From: Clostridia bacterium
Lineage (GTDB): Bacteria; Bacillota; Clostridia; Oscillospirales; Acutalibacteraceae
Direction: 5' to 3'
DNA length: 7,091 nt
Assembly (NCBI GenBank): GCA_900769775.1
Contig: CAAGHT010000119.1
Coordinates: forward strand, 1 to 7,091
The position numbers and the translations under genes are program-made. The notes beneath the pieces were generated by a model. That model had not been told where the DNA came from, ran no database searches, and was given only the letters and a program-made list of their open reading frames with translations. Below, piece by piece: positions 1-5,365 of this stretch. Each line of letters opens with the position of its first letter. Positions within the stretch are counted from its first letter, which is position 1.

Positions 1-1431
1 AACAAGAATTCTGTCGCAAAGCTCAAGAAGCACGTCAAGGTCCTCTCCTACGAAGATTACCGCAACGCCGTTTTTCTTCTGCTCGTTGAGAAGATTATAA
101 ATCATATAGGAGGAGTTAATATCAAGTCCGCGCACGGGGTAAGCCACCATAAGAACGGTCGGCGATGCGGCAATCTCGCGTCCTACAAGCACCTTCTGAA
201 CATTACCGCCCGAAAGTCTGCGGACGGGGGTTGCTGCCGACGGAGTTACAACCTCAAGATCGTGGATAATCTTTTCAGCGAGGTCCTTCGGCTTTTTGCG
301 TTTTAAGAACATTGAGTGACCCTTTGTATAGCTGCGAAGCATCATATTGTCAACAATGTCCATATTGCCGACAAGTCCCATTCCGAGTCTGTCCTCGGGA
401 ACGAAGGAAAGGCGTACACCCATCTGTCTTATTTGAAGGGGTGTCTTGTCGCGGAGGTTTTCCTCCTTTTCATTTTTGGGATTATAATAAACAATCTCGC
501 CCGAAGCCAGATGCTGAAGACCTGCGATAGATTCAAGCAGCTCTCTCTGTCCGCTTCCTGCAATTCCCGCAATGCCGAGAATTTCTCCGCTTCTGGCTGT
601 GAAGGAAATATTATCAAGAACGGTTGCTCCCATTCTGTCAACGCAGGAAAGACCTTTTACGATAAGACGGTCCACGGGGTTCTCCGGCTCTTCTCTTTGG
701 ATATTGAGCTCGACCTTTTTACCAACCATCATTTCGGTAAGCTCAGATTCACTTGTCTCGGCAGTATTTACAGTGCCGATATACTCACCCTTTCTGAGAA
801 CCGATACGCGGTCAGAAAGGGACAAAACCTCGTGAAGCTTGTGAGTGATTATGATGATACACTTTCCGTCATCGCGCATTCTACGAAGAATGGTAAAGAG
901 CTTTTCGGTCTCCTGAGGAGTGAGAACGGCGGTAGGCTCATCGAGGATAAGAATATCAGCTCCGCGATAAAGCACCTTTATAATTTCTACCGTCTGCTTT
1001 TCAGAAACAGACATAGAATAAATTTTCTTCTCGGGCTCGAGCGCAAAGCCGTACTGCTCGCTTATCTCTCTGATTCTTGCGGTTGATTCCTTGAGGTTAT
1101 ATTTACCCTTGTTAAGACCAAGCACAATATTTTCAGCGGCGGAGAATACATCAACAAGCTTAAAGTGCTGGTGTATCATACCGATTTTGTAACCGAATGC
1201 ATCCTTGGGTGAATTGATAACGGCTTCCTCCCCGTCAATGAAGATTTGTCCTTCATCAGGGAAATAAATTCCGGAAATCATATTCATAAGAGTAGTCTTT
1301 CCGCTTCCGTTTTCGCCTAAAATGGAAAGAATCTCACCACGATATGCGGTAAGATTTACATTTTTGTTGGCGACAACTTTGCCAAAGGTTTTGGTTATAT
1401 TTTTAAGTTCAATTGCAGGCTGTTTATCCAC
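1..1431 (-). CDS. BMP/sugar-type ABC transporter ATP-binding protein (tandem NBD), 3' end cut by window edge
   Basis: This is the cytoplasmic energising subunit of an importer of the nucleoside/simple-sugar class (RbsA/YufO-like). Reading leftward from GTG there are 477 codons with no stop up to the window edge; the family is usually about 500-520 residues, so only the tail is missing. Domain 1 (about 5-240) has Walker A GENGSGKTT at 39-47, Q-loop Q88, signature MSVSEKQ at 140-146, Walker B ILILDEPT at 160-167 and H-loop H197. Domain 2 (about 255 onward) has a degenerate Walker A (GIAGSGQRE, 289-297), an intact LSGGN signature at 406-410, and a Walker B lacking the acidic pair (MVAYPVRGLD, 428-437). 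ATP hydrolysis therefore probably occurs at one composite site, as is usual in this family. The start is GTG at 1431-1429 because GGAGG (1442-1438) sits 6 bases upstream. It follows the lipoprotein gene; permease genes are expected beyond position 1. The substrate cannot be read from this subunit. Confidence 0.95.
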   Translation of the reverse strand, partial: MDKQPAIELKNITKTFGKVVANKNVNLTAYRGEILSILGENGSGKTTLMNMISGIYFPDEGQIFIDGEEAVINSPKDAFGYKIGMIHQHFKLVDVFSAAENIVLGLNKGKYNLKESTARIREISEQYGFALEPEKKIYSMSVSEKQTVEIIKVLYRGADILILDEPTAVLTPQETEKLFTILRRMRDDGKCIIIITHKLHEVLSLSDRVSVLRKGEYIGTVNTAETSESELTEMMVGKKVELNIQREEPENPVDRLIVKGLSCVDRMGATVLDNISFTARSGEILGIAGIAGSGQRELLESIAGLQHLASGEIVYYNPKNEKEENLRDKTPLQIRQMGVRLSFVPEDRLGMGLVGNMDIVDNMMLRSYTKGHSMFLKRKKPKDLAEKIIHDLEVVTPSAATPVRRLSGGNVQKVLVGREIAASPTVLMVAYPVRGLDINSSYMIYNLLNEQKKNGVAVIFVGEDLDVLLELCDRILV

Positions 1432-1437
1432 ATTAAA

Positions 1438-1442
1438 CCTCC
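1438..1442 (-). promoter_or_regulatory. Ribosome binding site of the ABC ATPase
   Basis: GGAGG on the minus strand lies 6 bases before GTG at 1431-1429. It selects this GTG. The overlapping ATG at 1433-1431 is in another frame and meets a stop after 12 codons. Confidence 0.85.
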
Positions 1443-1448
1443 GTTCAA

Positions 1449-1498
1449 TAATTTTCAAGAAAACGTTACCCCTCGGGATAGCGCCTTCTTCAAAATTA
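1449..1498 (-). other. Imperfect inverted repeat in the lipoprotein-ATPase intergenic RNA
   Basis: The arms at 1486-1498 and 1449-1461 pair at 12 of 13 positions (TAATTTTGAAGAA against TTCTTGAAAATTA, with one central G-G mismatch). Nested in the 24-base loop is a smaller hairpin at 1467-1480 (TATCC-CGAG-GGGTA, five pairs including one G-U). In the transcript this structure would lie between the terminator-like hairpin and the ATPase ribosome binding site, leaving that site just outside the stem. Its role is unknown; mRNA stabilisation, processing or tuning of ATPase translation are possible. The outer stem is AT-rich, so it may be weak. Confidence 0.45.
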
Positions 1499-1499
1499 G

Positions 1500-1530
1500 T
1501 TTAAGGCGAGGCTTTTCACCTCGCCTTAAA
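1500..1530 (-). terminator. Terminator-like hairpin after the BMP lipoprotein gene (probably leaky)
   Basis: A perfect 12-bp inverted repeat, TTTAAGGCGAGG and CCTCGCCTTAAA, encloses a 7-base loop and begins 10 bases beyond the lipoprotein stop codon. In the direction of transcription it is followed by CTAATTTTG rather than a clean U-run, so complete termination is doubtful. A GC-rich stem between a binding-protein gene and its transporter genes fits partial termination or 3'-end protection of the upstream message. This is the usual way such operons make more binding protein than membrane complex. Function is inferred; the repeat itself is directly visible. Confidence 0.7.
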
Positions 1531-1540
1531 CTCTTATTTA

Positions 1541-2740
1541 TTAGCCGTAGTTTCTGTCAAGAAGATTGATGCCGTCGATTTCAACATCAAAGTAAGGAGC
1601 AGAACGATGCTTGGACTCGTAGAATACGCCGTCCTCAACAGCCTCAGTGTCCTTAGTGAAATCCGGATCGGTGTCAACGTCAGCCTTGTAAGTAGCGAGC
1701 TTCTCGCCCTTTACGGTGAAGTTAGCGGTATCGAATACCTTAAGAGAGCCGTCAAGTAACTTAGCCTTAACCTCTGCAATCTTCTCCTTAGTTCCGGGAG
1801 CAGCAGCCTTCTCGTTGATGTCGGTAAGAACAACAGAGCCGGTCTCGATGGTTCCGGTCCAGTCGGTCTTAATCTTCTCATCCTTCTGAACGCACTCAAT
1901 CATATACTTGAAGTAAGGAGTCCAGTCGATTCTGGAAGAAACGATAAAGGTTTCGGGGCAAGCAGCAACGGTAGAGCCGTTGTAGGAAACGTTGGGAACG
2001 CCAGCCTGCTCACAAGCTGTGGGAGCGCCCATAGAGTCAGCGTGCTGAGAGATAAGTACGCAACCGCCGCTGATAAGAGCCTTAGCAGCTTCCTTTTCCT
2101 TCTGCTCATCGTACCAAGAACCTGTGAACTTAACATCCATGGTTACTTCGGGAACAATAGACTTTGCGCCGAGGTAGAAAGAGGTGTAGCCGGACATAAC
2201 TTCTGCGAAGGTGAATGCGCCAACATAGCCCATTTTAGCTTCTGCAGCGGTGATTTCGCCAGCGTCGATCATCTGCTTAAGCTTCATTCCTGCAGCAACA
2301 CCTGCGAGGTAACGACCTTCGTAGATAGAAGCGAATGCGTTGTGGAAGTTGTCAAGTCCTGCGGTGTGAGCCTGAGTACCGGTTGCATGGCAGAACTGTA
2401 CATCGGGATACTTCTTAGCAGCGTCGATAAGGAAAGACTCGTGACCAAAGGAGTCTGCGAAGATGATGTCACAGCCATCGGTCTCGATGAGCTCAACAGC
2501 AGCATCGTAGCAAGCCTTAGACTCGGGAATCTGGGTCTTCTGAGCATACTCAACGCCCATAGCTTCACAAGCAGCCTTAGCGGCATCCATGAAGTTCTTG
2601 TCATAGGTAGACTGCTCATCATGAAGGAAGATGAAACCTACCTTGAGGTCTGCGGTGGTTTCGCCACCGTCTTTCTTTCCGCAAGCTGCAAAGCTAAATA
2701 CCATAACAGCTACGAGAAGAAGCGCGATTAACTTTTTCAT
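1541..2740 (-). CDS. BMP-family (PnrA/Med-like) substrate-binding lipoprotein of an ABC importer
   Basis: This is the extracytoplasmic receptor of the adjacent ABC importer, 399 residues. The N-terminus is a lipoprotein signal: MKK, a hydrophobic stretch at 4-18, and lipobox FAAC with Cys20 as the lipidation site, followed by a short charged linker. The mature part has the two-lobed BMP fold pattern: KVGFIFLHDEQSTYD (33-47), a D/N-rich strand-loop at 91-100, YEGRYLAGVAAGM (140-152), MGYVGAF (170-176), and the second-lobe segment GSWYDEQKEKEAAKALISGG (207-226). PnrA/BMP proteins characterised so far bind purine nucleosides or related bases, so that is the best guess. The usual GVDxDQ-like segment is here VSYNGS (251-256), so ligand specificity is open. 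The start at 2740 gives a proper signal peptide and has AGGAGG 9 bases upstream; starting at the in-frame ATG at 2815 would bury the signal. Codons are strongly biased (GCT, AAG, ATC, GAG), suggesting high expression. Confidence 0.93.
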   Translation of the reverse strand: MKKLIALLLVAVMVFSFAACGKKDGGETTADLKVGFIFLHDEQSTYDKNFMDAAKAACEAMGVEYAQKTQIPESKACYDAAVELIETDGCDIIFADSFGHESFLIDAAKKYPDVQFCHATGTQAHTAGLDNFHNAFASIYEGRYLAGVAAGMKLKQMIDAGEITAAEAKMGYVGAFTFAEVMSGYTSFYLGAKSIVPEVTMDVKFTGSWYDEQKEKEAAKALISGGCVLISQHADSMGAPTACEQAGVPNVSYNGSTVAACPETFIVSSRIDWTPYFKYMIECVQKDEKIKTDWTGTIETGSVVLTDINEKAAAPGTKEKIAEVKAKLLDGSLKVFDTANFTVKGEKLATYKADVDTDPDFTKDTEAVEDGVFYESKHRSAPYFDVEIDGINLLDRNYG

Positions 2741-2749
2741 TTTTGTTTT

Positions 2750-2755
2750 CCTCCT
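2750..2755 (-). promoter_or_regulatory. Ribosome binding site of the BMP lipoprotein
   Basis: AGGAGG on the minus strand (within GAGGAGG) lies 9 bases upstream of ATG at 2740-2738. It decides the start in favour of the 399-residue form. A small AT-rich hairpin (2754-2768, CTCAAA/TTTGAG) touches its upstream edge and could slightly limit access; that effect is speculative. Confidence 0.85.
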
Positions 2756-2779
2756 CAAAATTTTTGAGTAAATATATTT

Positions 2780-2800
2780 AAAAAAGCATGTCGCTTTTCT
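2780..2800 (-). other. Small hairpin in the lipoprotein mRNA leader
   Basis: AAAAGC and GCTTTT flank the 5-base loop GACAT; one G-U and one A-U pair can extend the stem to 8. The 3' arm continues as a short T-run. It lies in the roughly 75-base leader between the predicted transcription start (about 2815) and the ribosome binding site. It is too weak and AT-rich to call a terminator, and I see no known riboswitch core in the leader. Confidence 0.3.
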
Positions 2801-2821
2801 AAACAAAAATGTCACAAAATC

Positions 2822-2850
2822 ATTATATTACATTTTGCGATATTTTTCAA
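2822..2850 (-). promoter_or_regulatory. Sigma-A promoter for the BMP lipoprotein/ABC operon
   Basis: On the minus strand, -35 TTGAAA (2850-2845) and -10 TATAAT (2827-2822) are separated by exactly 17 bases. The -10 is a perfect consensus and the -35 matches five of six. The predicted transcription start is near 2815, giving a leader of about 75 bases. The in-frame ATG at 2815 falls at about the first transcribed base, which further argues against it as the translation start. Confidence 0.8.
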
Positions 2851-2907
2851 CGCTAAAATGAAAAAAATATTACTAAATTTTTAATGAATTTTCAGATTTC
2901 TTTTATA
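2851..2907. promoter_or_regulatory. AT-rich spacer between two divergent promoters
   Basis: These 57 bases separate the -35 boxes of the leftward and rightward promoters and are very AT-rich with A- and T-tracts. This would suit UP-element contacts for RNA polymerase in both directions. I see no convincing operator palindrome, so a shared regulator cannot be claimed. No gene is present anywhere in 2741-2975. Confidence 0.4.
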
Positions 2908-2936
2908 TTGATATTTTAGTGGATAGCAAGTATAAT
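2908..2936 (+). promoter_or_regulatory. Sigma-A promoter for the murD operon
   Basis: TTGATA (2908-2913), a 17-base spacer, then TATAAT (2931-2936). The -10 is perfect and the -35 matches five of six. Transcription should begin near 2943, leaving a leader of about 33 bases before the TTG start at 2976. The GTG at 2919 that opens the longest reading frame lies inside this promoter, so it would not be on the transcript. Confidence 0.8.
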
Positions 2937-2962
2937 AAATATATATGCAAATTTTTACATTC

Positions 2963-2968
2963 GGGAGG
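2963..2968 (+). promoter_or_regulatory. Ribosome binding site of murD (decides the TTG start)
   Basis: GGGAGG lies 7 bases upstream of the in-frame TTG at 2976-2978. No comparable site precedes the GTG at 2919. Spacing and the position of the promoter both select TTG. Confidence 0.85.
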
Positions 2969-2975
2969 AATCATT

Positions 2976-4358
2976 TTGGATTGCAAACAGTTCTGGGATA
3001 ATCTTTCTAAAAAGCGCATCGCTATGTGCGGAATCGGTATAAGTAACACTCCGCTCATTCTGAATTTTTTAGCAAAGGGTGCAACCGTTTATGCCTGCGA
3101 CCGCAGAAGCCGCGAGCAGATTGGCGAGATAGCTGACAGAATAGAAGCTGCAGGAGCAGAGCTCAGGCTCGGCAGCGATTATCTTGACAATTTAGAGGTA
3201 GATATTATCTTCCGCACACCCGGAATGAGCTTTCATCTGCCCGAGCTGTCAAGCGCACGCAAAAAGGGCATTGCCGTTACAAGTGAGATGGAGGTTTTCT
3301 TTGACCTTTGTCCCGCAACTATTTTTGCAGTCACCGGTTCTGACGGAAAGACCACCACTACCACCCTTATTGCCGAGATGCTGAAAAAGCAGGGCAAGAC
3401 GGTTCATGTGGGCGGTAATATTGGTAATCCCCTTCTCCCTGAAATCGACAATATCAAGCCCGAGGACTTTGTAGTCGTTGAGCTTTCCTCCTTCCAGCTT
3501 ATTTCGATGAGAAAGAGCCCCGATGTTGCCGTTGTTACAAATGTAGCTCCCAACCACCTCGATATTCATAAGGATATGGACGAATATGTTGAGGCTAAGA
3601 AAAATGTTATTCTTCATCAGAATGCTTTTTCTCGCACTGTTCTCAACTACGATAACGAGATAACAAACAGCTTCAGAGATTTTGTTCGTGGTCAGTCGCT
3701 CGGCTTCAGTATGGAGCGCAGAGTTAAAAACGGCGCCTTCCTTGCAGAGGACGGCTGGCTTCATATGTCATATCGCGGAATCGATGCTCCTATTATGCAC
3801 CGCGATGATATCACCATTCTCGGTGATCACAATGTTGCCAACTACCTCGCGGCAATCAGTGCCGTTTGGGGCTATGTCAGCGCTGAAAACATTCGAAAGG
3901 TCGCAAAGGAATTTGCAGGCGTTGAGCACAGAATTGAATTTGTGCGCGAGCTTGACGGCGTAAAGTACTATAATGACTCTATCGCCTCCTCCCCGACCCG
4001 AACAATCGCAGGACTTAAAGCCTTTAATACACCTGTCATTCTCCTTGCGGGCGGATATGATAAGCATATCCCCTTTGAGCCTATGGCTCCCTATGTTTGT
4101 GAAAAGGTCAAGACTCTCATTCTTTGCGGTCCCACAGCAGATGCTATTGAAAATGCAATTATAGAATGTGATGCCTTCGAGGAAGGGAAGCCCGAAATCA
4201 TAAAAACAAATGACCTTGGCGAGTCTATCGAGCTTGCACGAAAGCTTGCACGGGCAGGAGATATTGTAACACTCTCCCCTGCCTGCGCCTCCTTCGATGC
4301 ATTCCCGAACTTTGCAGCCAGAGGAAAATTCTTTAAAGAAAAGGTTATGTCTTTTTAA
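2976..4358 (+). CDS. murD: UDP-N-acetylmuramoyl-L-alanine--D-glutamate ligase (MurD)
   Basis: This cytoplasmic ATP-dependent ligase adds D-glutamate to UDP-MurNAc-L-Ala in peptidoglycan precursor synthesis. It has 460 residues from the TTG start, close to the usual 440-460. The N-terminal nucleotide-binding domain (about 1-105) has MCGIGISNTP (17-26) and FRTPGM (79-84). The central ATPase domain has the P-loop GSDGKTTT (121-128), GGNIGNPLL (146-154), the MurD hallmark VELSSFQL (168-175), and NHLDIH (193-198). K208 in the YVEAKK segment is the likely carbamylated lysine. The C-terminal domain has EHRIEFV (317-323), LAGGYDKHIPF (357-367) and SPACASFDAFPNF (434-446). The loop usually written NDSKATN reads NDSIASSP (333-340), so its lysine is replaced by isoleucine; I associate this version with Clostridia. 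It is first in its operon, and its TAA overlaps the next ATG by one base (TAATG). None of the usual division/cell-wall neighbours (mraY, murG, ftsW) are in view. Confidence 0.95.
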   Translation: MDCKQFWDNLSKKRIAMCGIGISNTPLILNFLAKGATVYACDRRSREQIGEIADRIEAAGAELRLGSDYLDNLEVDIIFRTPGMSFHLPELSSARKKGIAVTSEMEVFFDLCPATIFAVTGSDGKTTTTTLIAEMLKKQGKTVHVGGNIGNPLLPEIDNIKPEDFVVVELSSFQLISMRKSPDVAVVTNVAPNHLDIHKDMDEYVEAKKNVILHQNAFSRTVLNYDNEITNSFRDFVRGQSLGFSMERRVKNGAFLAEDGWLHMSYRGIDAPIMHRDDITILGDHNVANYLAAISAVWGYVSAENIRKVAKEFAGVEHRIEFVRELDGVKYYNDSIASSPTRTIAGLKAFNTPVILLAGGYDKHIPFEPMAPYVCEKVKTLILCGPTADAIENAIIECDAFEEGKPEIIKTNDLGESIELARKLARAGDIVTLSPACASFDAFPNFAARGKFFKEKVMSF

Positions 4359-5365
4359 TGGAAATCAAAAAGCTTTTAGAAAAACTTTCAAATGCCGAAT
4401 GTATCGGTAATATAAACGAGGCGGCTCTTATAGCCGAAGCAGAGCTTAAAAGGTTCGCCAAGGTTAGCCGTCACGGTACAGTCGGCATTGTTGGAAAAAT
4501 AAATAAGGGCAAGCAAAAGACTCTGCTTTTAGATGCCCATATCGACGAGGTTGGTTTTGTTGTTACCGCCGTTTTTCCGAGCGGCTTTGTAAAGGTATCT
4601 AATGTTGGCGGAATCGACCCTCGTATTCTGCCCGCAAACCGTGTTGTAATTCACGGTAAGGAAAAGGTATCCGCCGTATTCACCTCAACTCCGCCTCATC
4701 TTGCCAAAAAAGAAAACGAGGCTGTCACCCTTGAGGACATTTATCTTGATACTGCTCTCGGTGAAAAGGCAGAGGAGCTTATCTCGGTTGGTGATTTTGT
4801 TACATTTGACAGCAGATTTACCGCTATGGGCAAAAATTTCACAGGAAAAAGCTTTGATGACAGAGCGGCAGTGGCTTGTCTTTTGGAGGTTGCCTCACGC
4901 ATATATGACAAGGACCTTCCCGTGAATGTTATTATCTCCCTTTCTGAACAGGAGGAGCTTGGCTGCCGCGGTGCCGCAACCTCGGCTTTTGATGCCGAAT
5001 GCGACGAAGCAATAGCCCTTGATGTTTCATTTGGAACGGCACCCGGAATTCCCTCTCACGAAAGCGGAAAATTAGGTGGCGGTGTGATGATTGGCATATC
5101 CCCCGTTTTATCCAAGAAAATGACCGACAAACTCACCGAAATTGCCAAGAACAGAAGCATAGCTCATCAGTTTGAGGTTATGGGTGGTAAAACCTCCACC
5201 GATGCTGATGTTATATCCATAACAAAGGGCGGTATTCCCTCTGCCCTGCTTTCTGTTCCGCTTCGCAATATGCATACCCCCGTTGAGGTTATCAATAAAG
5301 ATGACCTTGCTTCGGTATGCGACCTTTTAGAAGCGTATATTATGGGGGGTGGCGCAAATGATTGA
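4358..5365 (+). CDS. M42-family metallo-aminopeptidase, first of a tandem pair
   Basis: A predicted cytosolic two-metal aminopeptidase of the M42 family (TET peptidase / glutamyl aminopeptidase / 'cellulase M' type), which trims free peptides. It has 335 residues, normal for the family. Expected metal and catalytic residues are all present: H61 and D63 in LDAHIDEVG, D167 in SFDDRAA, E199 (general base) and E200 (ligand) in SEQEELGCRGA, D222 in ALDVS, and H306 in NMHTPVE. The N-terminal segment is unusual: the typical PGVSGxE helix start and GNL(I/A) strand are replaced by AECIGNINEAAL and GTVGIVGK. The start ATG shares a base with the murD stop (TAATG) and has only a weak AAGG 13 bases upstream, so translation probably depends on ribosomes finishing murD. 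The exact substrate cannot be told from sequence; older names such as endoglucanase for this family are not supported here. Confidence 0.92.
   Translation: MEIKKLLEKLSNAECIGNINEAALIAEAELKRFAKVSRHGTVGIVGKINKGKQKTLLLDAHIDEVGFVVTAVFPSGFVKVSNVGGIDPRILPANRVVIHGKEKVSAVFTSTPPHLAKKENEAVTLEDIYLDTALGEKAEELISVGDFVTFDSRFTAMGKNFTGKSFDDRAAVACLLEVASRIYDKDLPVNVIISLSEQEELGCRGAATSAFDAECDEAIALDVSFGTAPGIPSHESGKLGGGVMIGISPVLSKKMTDKLTEIAKNRSIAHQFEVMGGKTSTDADVISITKGGIPSALLSVPLRNMHTPVEVINKDDLASVCDLLEAYIMGGGAND

Noticed and set aside
316..1086. 256-codon open frame on the plus strand
   Set aside because: It lies entirely antisense to the ABC ATPase, whose motifs are unmistakable. The translation shows no recognisable domain and no ribosome binding site; it is a codon-bias shadow.
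1397..1433. Short ATG-started frame overlapping the ATPase start
   Set aside because: It ends after 12 codons; the GTG in the other frame has correct spacing from GGAGG and opens a 477-codon frame with full ABC motifs.
2042..2731. 229-codon open frame on the plus strand
   Set aside because: Antisense to the BMP lipoprotein gene; the strong codon bias of that gene leaves the opposite frame open. The translation is Cys/Ser-rich with no domain.
2741..2815. Upstream in-frame ATG (2815) for the lipoprotein
   Set aside because: It would put 25 residues ahead of the signal peptide, lies at the predicted transcription start, and the AGGAGG site points to ATG 2740.
2741..2821. Possible purine riboswitch in the lipoprotein leader
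   Set aside because: The roughly 75-base leader is AT-rich and lacks the conserved three-way junction and loop sequences of purine or preQ1 classes; only small weak hairpins are present.
3249..3764. 171-codon open frame on the minus strand
   Set aside because: Antisense to the core of murD, with no motif, promoter or ribosome binding site.
5349..5357. GTG start for the second M42 peptidase
   Set aside because: It falls within the G-run that serves as ribosome binding site for ATG 5358, and no such site lies upstream of the GTG.
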